DNA of 64,000 bases from NCBI GenBank assembly GCA_035315885.1, contig DATFXM010000071.1, positions 1-64,000 of the forward strand. The letters are read 5' to 3'. A program made the position numbers and the translations under genes. The notes below the pieces were generated by a model. It saw only the letters and a list, made by a program, of their open reading frames with translations. It had not been told where the DNA came from and ran no database searches. The stretch comes from DATFXM01 sp035315885. GTDB lineage: Bacteria > Acidobacteriota > Blastocatellia > UBA7656. Shown here piece by piece: positions 25,657-33,960 of the stretch. Each line of letters starts with the position of its first letter. Position 1 is the first letter of the stretch.

Positions 25657-26592
25657 CTAAATAACTTCGGCGAAGTCCCGCTCCATCCGCCTGAACATGT
25701 AAGAGGAGTAGACAAGCAAAACGAGCGTCACGACGCATGAGTAGGCCAATGGCAACCACCGGATCCCGTGATTGAACAGCACTGCCCTGAATGCCTCCAC
25801 GAGGCCGGTAATCGGGTTAAGAGACATCAACCATCTCCACTCGCGCGGCACTACGCTCGACGGATAGATAATTGGTGAAACGAACATCCATATCTGGATG
25901 ACAAATGGCAGCGCGTACCGGACGTCACGATATTTGACGTTCAACGCCGAAAGCCACAGGCCCACTCCGAGAGCAAACAAGGTGGTCACCAGTACTAACG
26001 GCAGGAGCGCGAGGTAACTCAGAGTTACCGGGAAACCGTAATAGATGAGCATGAAAATCAGCAGCAGCGATGCGATTACAAAGTCCAGCAGCCCAGCCGC
26101 TACCGAAGCCGTGGGGATAATCAGCCGCGGGAAATAAACTTTGGTTATGAGATTCGTATTGCCTATCAAGCTGTTTGCGGCGTTAGACACTCCGTTGGAG
26201 AAGTACGTCCAAATCAGAAGACCGGTATAAAAGAAGATTGGGTAAGGCACTCCGTCATTCGGAACTTTCGCGAGTTTTCCGAAGAAGTAAGTGAAGATGA
26301 TCATCGTCACAAGCGGCTGCAGGAGCGCCCACGCCGCACCGAGCACCGTCTGCTTGTACCGGACCTTTATGTCTCGCCAGGTAAGAAAGTAGATAAGCTC
26401 GCGATGCGCCCACACTGCGCTGAGATCGAGCGGCGCCCAGGCCTTGCGCGGTTCGATCACCACGACAGGCTTCTCCGGCAGCTCGAATCTACGCTGTCGG
26501 TGGGCGGACGTTACGGAACTACCCTCGACCTGCTGTTCAGGAGCACTCGGCAGTTCGGCCTGATTGGCGTTTTGACCCGGCGAAAGATTCAT
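25657..26592 (-). CDS. ABC-2 type permease, polysaccharide export (Wzm/TagG-like)
   Basis: This is a 311-residue integral membrane protein. A cytoplasmic N-terminus contains VVIEPRKAWAPLDLSAVWAH, then RELIYFLTWRDIKVRYKQTV and LGAAWALLQPLVTMIIFTYF. This is the standard ABC-2 opening. Six membrane spans follow, including RLIIPTASVAAGLLDFVIAS and the YPSSVVPREWRWLMSLNPIT loop. It forms the channel for an undecaprenyl-linked glycan together with the ATPase just downstream (31-bp gap). The gene pair is an operon on the minus strand. The upstream gap to 26876 holds a heptad element, so the promoter lies in or beside it. Confidence 0.92.
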   Translation of the reverse strand: MNLSPGQNANQAELPSAPEQQVEGSSVTSAHRQRRFELPEKPVVVIEPRKAWAPLDLSAVWAHRELIYFLTWRDIKVRYKQTVLGAAWALLQPLVTMIIFTYFFGKLAKVPNDGVPYPIFFYTGLLIWTYFSNGVSNAANSLIGNTNLITKVYFPRLIIPTASVAAGLLDFVIASLLLIFMLIYYGFPVTLSYLALLPLVLVTTLFALGVGLWLSALNVKYRDVRYALPFVIQIWMFVSPIIYPSSVVPREWRWLMSLNPITGLVEAFRAVLFNHGIRWLPLAYSCVVTLVLLVYSSYMFRRMERDFAEVI

Positions 26593-26684
26593 CGCACTTT
26601 TGAAGGCGGAGTTTTTCTTGGGGCGAGTCTCGAAATCGATAACCTGTCGAAGTGTAGTTTCGCCCGAGAGTCATTGTCAACGAA

Positions 26685-26840
26685 GCAGTGTGCAGTATGC
26701 AGTAGGCAGTATGCAGTAGGCAGTAGGTTCGGGTTCAGGGTTTCGGGTTCGTCAGATTGAGACTCGAATGGTGCGCAATGCCTCGACCCCGAAATCCGAA
26801 ACGCGAAACCAGAAACCAACTGCCTACTGCCTACTGCTTG
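26685..26840. repeat. Heptad-bracketed element of different sequence
   Basis: The left side is six 7-bp units of GCAGTAG/GCAGTAT/GCAGTGT type (26685-26726) followed by GTTCGGG, TTCAGGG and TTTCGGG (26727-26747). The right side is CCCGAAA, TCCGAAA, CGCGAAA, CCAGAAA (26788-26815) and two TGCCTAC units (26821-26834). So the two halves are inverted, with the two heptad types in mirror order. It lies between divergent genes, which differs from the CTGAG elements at gene ends. Confidence 0.8.
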
Positions 26841-26875
26841 TCTTTATCACCGCGCGGACGATATATCTACCGGCT

Positions 26876-27799
26876 ATGGCCGAAGCGCCGCTCGTAACGG
26901 TGATCGTTCCCTGCTACAACTCGGAGCGCACTATTCAAAGCTGTCTGACCTCGCTCGTGAATCAACGGACCTCGGTTGACTTCGAGATAGTGGTGGTTGA
27001 TAGCTCGTCGGACAAGACAGCGGAAATCGTCGAGCGAGAGTTTCCCGCCGTCAGGCTGATTCACCTGGACAAGCGAACCTTTGCCGGCACCGCAAGGAAC
27101 ATCGGAATTAAGGCAACATCGGCGCCGTTCTGTTTCATGGTCGACTCGGATTGTATCGCCGAGTCAAACCTGATCGAAAAAGGGATCGCCCATCATAAAG
27201 AGGGGACCTATGCAGCAGTCGGTGGATCGCTCCGCAACGGCACACCCTCGAGCGTCAGCGGCTGGATCGGCTACCTCATGGAATTCAAAGAGTATTCGCC
27301 TTCATCGCCGCGGCGGCTCGAACGCACTGTGCCAACCGCCAACGTCATCTACCGGCGTGAGTCGCTGGTACGTCACGGCCTCTTTGACGATCAGATGCGC
27401 CTTTCCGAAGACATTTCGCTGAATTGGAGAATCTACAGTGCGGGCGAGCAGATCCTGTTCGATCCCACGATGCAGGTCACTCACCTTAACAGAACCGGGT
27501 GGAGAGCAGTGCTGCCTTATCAAACCGAGTTGGGATGGTTCTCGGCACTGGCGCGCATTCGCGGTGGATTACCAGGACAAATCCTAGTAGGTCATCCTGC
27601 CCTTGTTGTGCTGATGCCGTTTGTCAGGCTGTGGCGAGCTTTCGCGTGGCTGGCGTCAAATGACCGCAGGGCCCTGGCAGTCCTGTTGTTGATCTGGCCG
27701 ATGTACCTTTTGGCTGGTGTCTTCTGGGCCGCAGGCTTCTTTCGAGCCGTAACTCGACGTTGCGCGGACATCCCTACAGGTGGAGGAGACGCGGCATGA
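26876..27799 (+). CDS. Glycosyltransferase family 2, membrane-anchored
   Basis: This is a 307-residue transferase with LVTVIVPCYNSERTIQSCL at the N-terminus, VVVDSSSDKTAEI for nucleotide binding and FCFMVDSDCIAES, which carries a DxD site. RLSEDISLNWRIYSAGEQIL is the usual GT2 acidic-base segment. The C-terminal 60 residues are hydrophobic (VLLLIWPMYLLAGVFWAAGF) and should anchor it in the membrane. The ATG at 26876 is favoured over the track-like upstream start because the residues before it come from the heptad element. Its TGA stop overlaps the ATG of the next gene as ATGA, so the two are translationally coupled. Confidence 0.87.
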   Translation: MAEAPLVTVIVPCYNSERTIQSCLTSLVNQRTSVDFEIVVVDSSSDKTAEIVEREFPAVRLIHLDKRTFAGTARNIGIKATSAPFCFMVDSDCIAESNLIEKGIAHHKEGTYAAVGGSLRNGTPSSVSGWIGYLMEFKEYSPSSPRRLERTVPTANVIYRRESLVRHGLFDDQMRLSEDISLNWRIYSAGEQILFDPTMQVTHLNRTGWRAVLPYQTELGWFSALARIRGGLPGQILVGHPALVVLMPFVRLWRAFAWLASNDRRALAVLLLIWPMYLLAGVFWAAGFFRAVTRRCADIPTGGGDAA

Positions 27800-29022
27800 A
27801 CCTTCGTAGCCGTCTTGTTCCTTTGACGCGACCCGGTCCGCTAGAGATCCTTCTTTATATTGGCGCAGCCTCATCGCTTACCTACGCCATCGTCACTGCG
27901 CACGAGCGATCAATCGATCTTCACCTCTTTTACAACGAAGCGCTCGCCCTGACGTCTCGCGATTACACGGTCCACGCTACACTATACCCACCCTACGCGC
28001 GGATCTTGTTTCTGCCCCTCGCGGCGTTCAGCTTTGACTGGCTTGTCTACGGCTGGCTAGTCCTTCAACTAGGGATGATGGTCGGGATCTTTTATCTTGC
28101 GATCAAGCTGTGGGGTGAGAACTGGTCGGCGAGAGCGGTCCTCTTTTTTTGTTCCTATGTATGCATGTGGGCGCCGGTGAGGGTCGAGCTTAGAAATGGA
28201 CAGATCGCCTCTTTGATTCTGCTGATTTTGCTTGGAGCATTGTTGGCGGCCTCCAGGGACCCCATCTTCGCAGGGGTACTCCTGGGTATAGCGCTTTGTA
28301 AGTACTCGTTGACTTATCCTTTTTTCTTGTACTCGCTCTGGAAGCGCAATTGGAAGACGGTAGCCGCAGCCTTATCAATCCCGCTGATCCTCTCAGCAGT
28401 GTTCCTGCTCATGACCGGCATCTCGCCAATCGCCGCAACGGCCGAATACTTGAAAAGCACGCGAGACGTTTATTCAACGGATGTGGTGAGCGGGTCGACT
28501 GAGATAAAGCTCCTGCTGATGAGCTTCACCGCCAACAACCAGACAGCCGCGTCGGTAATCTCAGTTGTCTTGGCGATCATCGGCCTTGCGGCGATCGTGA
28601 TGGTTATTCGGCGCTCGAAGGAGAACGAGCCTGAACATCTGGCAGTGCTCGCGCTGTTCGCGCTCTGGACTGTCTATCACCGCATCTATGATGTAGTGCT
28701 CTGTATTGTGCCTGCGGCGATCATGATTCGTTTTTATCTGCGAGGAACCCACAGGAGATTTGCGATCTTTTGGCTTTGCGCGCTGGCGGTTCTCGTGGCC
28801 GACCCTCCCGGCGTGCTGGCCGACAGGTTTGGCTTCAGTGTCGAGGCGCTGAACAGCTCGCTCGCCGGCTGGTTGGGTCTGAATATCGAACGAATCGTCG
28901 TGTTCACAATGTTCTGGTCGATGATCGTTCTCCTGTGGAAGGACACGCGCGCTGCACCAAAGCTCGCAAAAGTGCGGTCTGAAACTGCAGAGCCCATAGG
29001 CGGGACTCACTCGACTTTGTAA
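27796..29022 (+). CDS. GT87-like membrane glycosyltransferase (DUF2029 type)
   Basis: This is a 408-residue polytopic protein with about ten membrane spans. DLHLFYNEALALTSRDYTVH places an acidic residue pair in the first long extracytoplasmic loop. YPPYARILFLPLAAFSFDWL and the VRVELRNGQIASLILLILLG segment are the pattern of GT87 polyprenyl-phosphate-dependent mannosyltransferases. The donor is probably a polyprenyl-phosphate sugar and the acceptor a lipid-linked glycan. The ATG at 27796 overlaps the upstream stop and has GGAGGAG ten bases ahead. Its end overlaps the convergent GT39-like gene by 16 bp. Confidence 0.78.
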   Translation: MNLRSRLVPLTRPGPLEILLYIGAASSLTYAIVTAHERSIDLHLFYNEALALTSRDYTVHATLYPPYARILFLPLAAFSFDWLVYGWLVLQLGMMVGIFYLAIKLWGENWSARAVLFFCSYVCMWAPVRVELRNGQIASLILLILLGALLAASRDPIFAGVLLGIALCKYSLTYPFFLYSLWKRNWKTVAAALSIPLILSAVFLLMTGISPIAATAEYLKSTRDVYSTDVVSGSTEIKLLLMSFTANNQTAASVISVVLAIIGLAAIVMVIRRSKENEPEHLAVLALFALWTVYHRIYDVVLCIVPAAIMIRFYLRGTHRRFAIFWLCALAVLVADPPGVLADRFGFSVEALNSSLAGWLGLNIERIVVFTMFWSMIVLLWKDTRAAPKLAKVRSETAEPIGGTHSTL

Positions 29023-30743
29023 ATAAAGATCGAATGTCCTATGACCGCGGTAGGTTTCTTGTCACGAAACCAGGCGTAGAGATTATGCATGTCGAAAACC
29101 GCGCCCTGCAGGTTCGTTGCGCTGATGGCATAAGTCCCCGGAGGTGGATGCAAAAGGAATGGGGGGAAGGCCCCACCGCGCCACATGAATCGTGGATAAC
29201 CTGGAAGCGGATCGTACTTGATTCCATACGCTTCGGGTTCCGCGCGACCGAAGTAACTAAACTTGATCGTGTCGAGGCGCGAGGCATCCATATAGCTCCG
29301 CAACCCGATCAGATCCTGTCCCCAATCCAGATTTGAATCGACCAGCACTTTGTATCCGTTTGATGAACCCCCGACCGCCTCGTTGAAATACGCCAGACAA
29401 TCAGGCGCCGAGAGATTCGTTCCAATCACCAGCCACGCTGCAAGTGCTCCTCCAGCCCACACCGGGCATTTGGTGCGAAATCGCTCTTCCACAACCTGCG
29501 AGGCAAAGACTAACAACAACACGACGGCAGGAAGCAGGTGGCGATAGCCTATGTTCAATCGGCTGACAATGGAAAAACCAAAATACAGAAGTGCAGGAAT
29601 GATCAGTATCAAGTCGCGACGCCACGTCCCTCGCGCTACCGCCATGACCGTAGCCGCGCCCACGAGCAACAAAGTCGGTATCGGGGTCTTCACCAGGAAG
29701 GCCACCGGAAAGTAGTACCACCAGCCGCTGGGAGAGTACGAGCCGAGCAAGAACGTCGAAGTGCCGTTGCCAATCCTCGCAAGCGCAAGCCGAAGCTCAT
29801 TAACATACAACGCCCCGGGGACTACGGTGCTTGAATTATGCAACACTCCCGACTTGAACCCATAAATCATCAGCAGAATGATCGCGCCGGCCACGCACAT
29901 TGCCGCAATCGCGCCAAGCGCTCGCAGCAGTTTGGATGCCCGCTGCTCGCGATCAGAACTTGTCCACCAGTGCACCAAAGCCACCACGATGAGCGCAGGG
30001 ACGAGAAAGATCGCCGAGAACTTGCTTGCCTGCGCAAGGCCGAACGCGATGCCTGCGCAAGCCGCTCGGCCCCAGCCGGGCTTCTGCAGCCAGCGCCAGA
30101 AGGTGTACAGCGATAGAGTCGTGAAACAACTCACGCCGACATCGTTTGTTGCCAGGCTGCCGTGCGCGAGCACATTGGGGTCAAACGCGCACAGCGCGAG
30201 CGCCACAAGGCCCGCATTCTCCCCGTAGAGTTCCTTGGACCAGAAGAAGAGTAGCAACGCCGTGAGTAGGGCCAGTGCAACCACCGGGAGTCTTGCTCTG
30301 AAAATCATCGAGCGAATGTTCTGGTTGGCCTTCCAGAGGAACTGATCTGCGAACAGGTCGAGCTCCCGAGCTTCCCACATCGGGTGATCAGTAGGAAGGA
30401 CAACCCGGCGATCCAACGCGAGCGGCACACCGATCAACAGATCAACGAGCGGAGGATGGGCACGAGCAAGACGCAGGTCACCGGTTCTCAGATATGAAAC
30501 TCCTCGGGTGATGTGATTCGGCTCGTCCATTGTTGCGGACTTCACCCAAGCCATTCTGACCATCTGCGCTGCCATGAAGATGAGCAACCCGCATATCAAC
30601 GCAAGGCGCCAGGGCAGGTTTGTTTTGATCGACGGCGGAGGTGAAGTGGGCTTCTGTACGGCGGCTGGTGTATCGCGAGGAAGTTCTCTGGCGGACTTGG
30701 CGGAGACGGCTTCTTTGCGCTGCTTCTTTTTGGGTTTCGGCAT
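29007..30743 (-). CDS. GT39-like membrane glycosyltransferase (PMT/ArnT fold)
   Basis: This is a 578-residue polytopic membrane protein with a basic N-terminal tail (KPKKKQRKEA). The DE pair of the GT-C fold is ATMDEPNHI (residues 73-74), followed by YLRTGDLRLARAHPPLVDLL. ARLPVVALALLTALLLFFW and GLVALALCAFDPNVLAHGSL are further hallmarks of dolichyl/polyprenyl-phosphate sugar transferases. A C-terminal soluble part holds VDSNLDWGQDLIGLRSYMD and GTYAISATNLQGAVFDMHN. It should transfer a sugar from a lipid carrier on the outer membrane face; the acceptor is unknown. Its 3' end overlaps the GT87-like gene, which converges from the left. Confidence 0.82.
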   Translation of the reverse strand: MPKPKKKQRKEAVSAKSARELPRDTPAAVQKPTSPPPSIKTNLPWRLALICGLLIFMAAQMVRMAWVKSATMDEPNHITRGVSYLRTGDLRLARAHPPLVDLLIGVPLALDRRVVLPTDHPMWEARELDLFADQFLWKANQNIRSMIFRARLPVVALALLTALLLFFWSKELYGENAGLVALALCAFDPNVLAHGSLATNDVGVSCFTTLSLYTFWRWLQKPGWGRAACAGIAFGLAQASKFSAIFLVPALIVVALVHWWTSSDREQRASKLLRALGAIAAMCVAGAIILLMIYGFKSGVLHNSSTVVPGALYVNELRLALARIGNGTSTFLLGSYSPSGWWYYFPVAFLVKTPIPTLLLVGAATVMAVARGTWRRDLILIIPALLYFGFSIVSRLNIGYRHLLPAVVLLLVFASQVVEERFRTKCPVWAGGALAAWLVIGTNLSAPDCLAYFNEAVGGSSNGYKVLVDSNLDWGQDLIGLRSYMDASRLDTIKFSYFGRAEPEAYGIKYDPLPGYPRFMWRGGAFPPFLLHPPPGTYAISATNLQGAVFDMHNLYAWFRDKKPTAVIGHSIFIYKVE

Positions 30744-30844
30744 CGACCTCAGCTTCGATCACCACTTAGTTCGTTAACAACCTGCCTCATTAGCCGCAGA
30801 GGAGAAAGAAGCTAAGCGTATCGCACAGTGATTCGCAAGTCACT

Positions 30845-30955
30845 CAGTCGGAGTGCTCGGTTCTCAGGCTGATCGCCGGGTGACAACCCCGAAGGGGTTG
30901 CGTCGTCACCCGCGAAACATCGATTTATAGATGCGATTACGCAACCCTTTCCGGT
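30845..30955. repeat. REPIN-like core without clear heptads
   Basis: Around 30885-30905 lies the palindrome CAACCCCGAAGGGGTTG, then GCGTCGTCACCCGC, a linker of about 45 bp containing CATCGATTTATAGATG, and GATTACGCAACCCTTTC. The linker ends (GTTGCGTCGT at the left, GATTACGC at the right) match those at 5596-5640 (inverted) and 33101-33143. Degenerate heptads (GGAGTGCTCGG) precede it. Confidence 0.65.
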
Positions 30956-31015
30956 CTTCGCGTCTCTCCTTTCCGCGTTTCTCTCTCCGGGCCGACCCTT
31001 CGCTCTCCCGGTCCC

Positions 31016-31045
31016 TTGACACTAACACCTTCTCGACGCTATATA
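31016..31045 (+). promoter_or_regulatory. Promoter of the ArsR-family gene
   Basis: TTGACA (31016-31021) is a perfect -35 box. After 18 bp comes TATATA (31040-31045). A short palindrome AGTTTTGAAACT follows at about 31053-31064, where an autorepressor could bind. The ATG lies at 31078. Confidence 0.7.
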
Positions 31046-31077
31046 ACCAATCAGTTTTGAAACTTGAGGGTTATAGA

Positions 31078-31434
31078 ATGACTCCATCGGATCGTCTCAA
31101 CGCAACCTTCGTAGCGCTCGCTGACCCGACACGTCGGGCCATCCTGTCGCGCCTCGCCTCCGGCGAAGCCTCAGTGACCGAACTGGCTGAGCCGTTCTCT
31201 ATGTCTCAGCCGGCAATATCAAAGCACCTCAAGGTGCTGGAGCGTGCGGGACTCATCTCGCGACGCCGTGATGCGCAGCGCCGGCCTTGCCGCCTCGAAG
31301 CGGCTCCGCTGGCCGAGGCGAACGGCTGGCTCGAAGGCTACCGCCAACATTGGGAAATCAGCTTCCAACGCCTCGATGCTGTCCTCGATGAACTGAAGAC
31401 GCAGCAAAAGAAACGTGCACGAACGAAAAGGTAG
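31078..31434 (+). CDS. ArsR-family winged-helix repressor
   Basis: This is a 118-residue DNA-binding protein with the ArsR pattern FVALADPTRRAILSRLASGE, then VTELAEPFSMSQPAISKHLK for the helix-turn-helix (about residues 33-52) and LERAGLISRRRDAQRR for the wing. It lacks the CxC metal-binding cysteines of ArsR/SmtB sensors, so it is not a metal sensor of that type. The start ATG at 31078 has GAGGG seven bases upstream. It is followed by an AHSA1-family gene; this pair is common in bacteria, and the repressor usually controls both. A TTGACA promoter and a small palindrome precede it. Confidence 0.9.
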   Translation: MTPSDRLNATFVALADPTRRAILSRLASGEASVTELAEPFSMSQPAISKHLKVLERAGLISRRRDAQRRPCRLEAAPLAEANGWLEGYRQHWEISFQRLDAVLDELKTQQKKRARTKR

Positions 31435-31530
31435 ATCGGGCGAGCGCCTCTAAGCACGCGTCCTCGTTGCACGAGGCCGCGTGTCGATTAGCGGACTCAC
31501 CGTTCGAGTTAACCGCAGGAGGGAACACAG

Positions 31531-32052
31531 ATGATGAATACGGGAAATCTCAAAGTAACTACGCCCAGCGATACGGAAATCTTGATGACTCGCGTCTTCG
31601 ACGCGCCCCGAGCGCTTGTCTGGGAAGCTATGTCCTCGCCCGATCTCATTAAGCGCTGGCTGCTTGGACCTCCCGGCTGGACGATGGTGCTCTGCGAAGG
31701 CGATACGCGCGTTGGAGGCAAGTTTCACTGGAGTTGGCGCGGACCCGATGGGGCCGAGTTGTCGATGAAAGGCGAGTACAAAGAGGTAAACCCGCCTGAG
31801 CGCTGTGTCCGCACTGAAGCGTTTTCATTTGGACCGGACTCGCCCATTGGCGAGCAATTGGTGACCATGGTACTCAAAGAAGAAAACGGCAAGACGAACC
31901 TCATCTTGACGTTGCTCTACGATAGTAAGGAAGCGCGCGACGGCGCGATTTCATCCGGCATGGAGCATGGGGTGGCGTCAAGCTACGACAGGCTGGCTGA
32001 GCTTCTGTCCTCAGGCGGCGCTAGGGGAGATTCTCAAGCCGGGGCCCGATGA
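31531..32052 (+). CDS. AHSA1/SRPBCC-domain protein
   Basis: This is a 173-residue protein with an SRPBCC fold of the activator-of-Hsp90-ATPase-homologue-1 type. ILMTRVFDAPRALVWEAMSS, PDLIKRWLLGPPGW, RVGGKFHWSWRGPDG and MKGEYKEVNPPERCVRTEAF form the pattern. The helix-grip cavity binds hydrophobic ligands in relatives; the ligand here is unknown. A GGAGGG site eight to twelve bases before the ATG supports the start. It lies 96 bp after the ArsR gene and is probably cotranscribed with it. Confidence 0.88.
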   Translation: MMNTGNLKVTTPSDTEILMTRVFDAPRALVWEAMSSPDLIKRWLLGPPGWTMVLCEGDTRVGGKFHWSWRGPDGAELSMKGEYKEVNPPERCVRTEAFSFGPDSPIGEQLVTMVLKEENGKTNLILTLLYDSKEARDGAISSGMEHGVASSYDRLAELLSSGGARGDSQAGAR

Positions 32053-32142
32053 CTAGTCAAAAAAGCGCGCGTTCTCGATCAGGCTGAGCGCTTGATCGAG
32101 CGCGCGCCGTTGTCGTCGGCAGGCTTTTGATCAGGAGAGTGG

Positions 32143-32877
32143 ATGCCTCGGAAATCAAACAGCAAACGCGCCAGCCAACGATCGGTCGACGAAGAGGTCG
32201 CAGCAGTAGTCGCCTTGCTAAAAAGACGCGGCAGCAAGCGGAATCGCGAGGGGATGGCTCGATATGCGATCCCATCGGACAAGGCCTTTGGGGTCCCGAT
32301 GAGAAAGATGCAAGACATCGCAAAACGACTCGGACATTCTCACGAGCTTGCCGCTGCATTGTGGGAGGCGGGTTGGTACGAGACGAAAATCCTGGCTGCG
32401 TTTGTCGACGAACCTGAACGCGTCACGCCCGCGCAGATGGATCGATGGTGCAAGGATTTCAATAGCTGGGCGGACTGCGACACCGTTTGCTTTCATCTAT
32501 TCGACCGCACGCCGTACGCGTACCGCAAAGTAGAGCAATGGGCCCGGCGGCGAGATGAGTTCGTTAAGCGCGCGGCTTTCGCGTTGCTGGCGTGCCTGGC
32601 ATTGCATGATAAACAGGCCGAAGATGAAACGTTCTTGCGATACTTCCCGTTGATTGAGGCCGCATCAGCGGACGATCGGAACTTTGTGAAGAAGGGAGTG
32701 AGTTGGGCGCTTAGACTGATCGGGCGGCGCAACACGGCTCTTAATGAGGCCGCGGTGAAGCTGGCCAGACAGCTGACTGAGTCTCCGCATCAGTCAGCCC
32801 GGTGGATCGGCAGAGACGCTTTCCGGGAACTCACAGGTGCCACGGTGAAGCGCCACCTCGCGAAGCGCACTCGCTAG
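32143..32877 (+). CDS. DNA alkylation repair protein, AlkD-like
   Basis: This is a 244-residue all-helical HEAT-like protein. Patterns fitting the AlkC/AlkD family are SDKAFGVPMRKMQDIAKRL, LWEAGWYETKILAAFVDEPE, WCKDFNSWADCDTVCFHLF, EFVKRAAFALLACLALHDK and NFVKKGVSWALRLIGRRN. Relatives excise 3- and 7-alkylated purines without base flipping; the catalytic aspartate is probably in the NSWADCDTVC segment. The basic start MPRKSNSKRASQRS and end RHLAKRTR suit DNA binding. A single cysteine pair (C145 region) is not obviously structural. The stop is 2 bp before the large repeat block. Confidence 0.85.
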   Translation: MPRKSNSKRASQRSVDEEVAAVVALLKRRGSKRNREGMARYAIPSDKAFGVPMRKMQDIAKRLGHSHELAAALWEAGWYETKILAAFVDEPERVTPAQMDRWCKDFNSWADCDTVCFHLFDRTPYAYRKVEQWARRRDEFVKRAAFALLACLALHDKQAEDETFLRYFPLIEAASADDRNFVKKGVSWALRLIGRRNTALNEAAVKLARQLTESPHQSARWIGRDAFRELTGATVKRHLAKRTR

Positions 32878-32879
32878 TC

Positions 32880-33787
32880 TGCGGAGTGCTGGGTGCGGAG
32901 TGCTGGGTGCGGAGTGCTGGGTGCGGAGTCCCGGGTGCGGAGTGTTGGGTGCGGAGTGTTGGGTGCGGAGTGCTGGGTGCGGAGTCTTGCGTACTGAATG
33001 CTGCGTGGCAACCCCGAAGGGGTTGCGTCGTCCAGCCCAGGGTTGCCGTCCGCGGCTACCCTGGGTAGATCGCAAGCAGCCTCCGCAACCCTGTAGGGGT
33101 TGCGTCGCAACGCGCGAAACGGTGCTAGCCTATCCGATTACGCAACCCCTTCAGGGTTGCTACCGTTCTCTGCGGTCTACCCAGGGTAGCGGCGGACGGC
33201 AACCCTGGGCTGGACGACGCAACCCCTTCGGGGTTGTCACGCAGCATCAGCACCCAGCATCAGCACTCAGCACTCAGCACTGAGCACTCAGGACCTCAGT
33301 AAGGCGGTGTAGGTTTCTCCAACCCTGAAGGGGTTGCGGGGGGACTGCGGAATTCAAGATTTTCGGACGCAACCCTTTCAGGGTTGCAGGGAATTGACCA
33401 TCCGACCCAGGGTTGCCGCGGACGGCAACCCTGGGCTGGACGACGCAACCCCTTCGGGGTTGTCACGCAGCATCAGCACGCAGCATCAGCACTCAGCCCT
33501 CAGCACTGAGCACTCAGGCCTCAGTAAGGCGGTGTAGGTTTCTCCAACCCTGAAGGGGTTGCGCGCAATTCAAGATTTCGGACGCAACCCTTTCAGGGTT
33601 GCAGGGAATTGACCATCCGACCCAGGGTAGCCGCGGACGGCAACCCTGGGCTGGACGACACAACCCCTTCGGGGTTGTCACGCAGCATCAGCACGCAGCA
33701 TCAGCACTCAGGACTCAGCACTCAGGACTCAGCACTCAGCACTCAGGCCTCAGCACTCAGCACTCAGCACTGAGCACTCAGCACTCC
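32880..33787. repeat. 908-bp heptad-bracketed repeat block
   Basis: Left arm: about 18 tandem 7-bp units alternating TGCGGAG with TGCTGGG and variants (32880-33005). Middle: several REPIN-like cores (GCAACCCC-GAA-GGGGTTGC, CCCAGGGTTGCCG) with the conserved linker at 33101-33143. Then three direct copies of a segment of about 215-226 bp beginning GACGGCAACCCTGGG at 33195, 33421 and 33636. Right arm: about 11 units of CTCAGCA/CTCAGGA (33707-33783). Open frames across it give only low-complexity peptides such as STQHSALSTQHS. It starts 2 bp after the AlkD-like gene. Confidence 0.92.
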
Positions 33788-33960
33788 TTTTCAACATCGA
33801 TTGATCCGCAGGACAAGTGCGTGATACAGTCCGCTCCGCGTATCAGGACGCATCCAGTCCGCGGAGAGGGCCGAGCCCACCTGATCAATCGGATATCAGA
33901 TTTACCAATCTTCTTTCAGCTCGCTATGCGGACCACGAGCGCTTACGAAAGGAGATTGTC

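Noticed and set aside
32794..33287. Open frames of 78-127 residues across the repeat block
   Set aside because: They read low-complexity repeats (STQHSALSTQHS, ECWVRSAGCGV) that follow from the 7-bp unit being open in several frames. There is no start context, and both strands are equally open.
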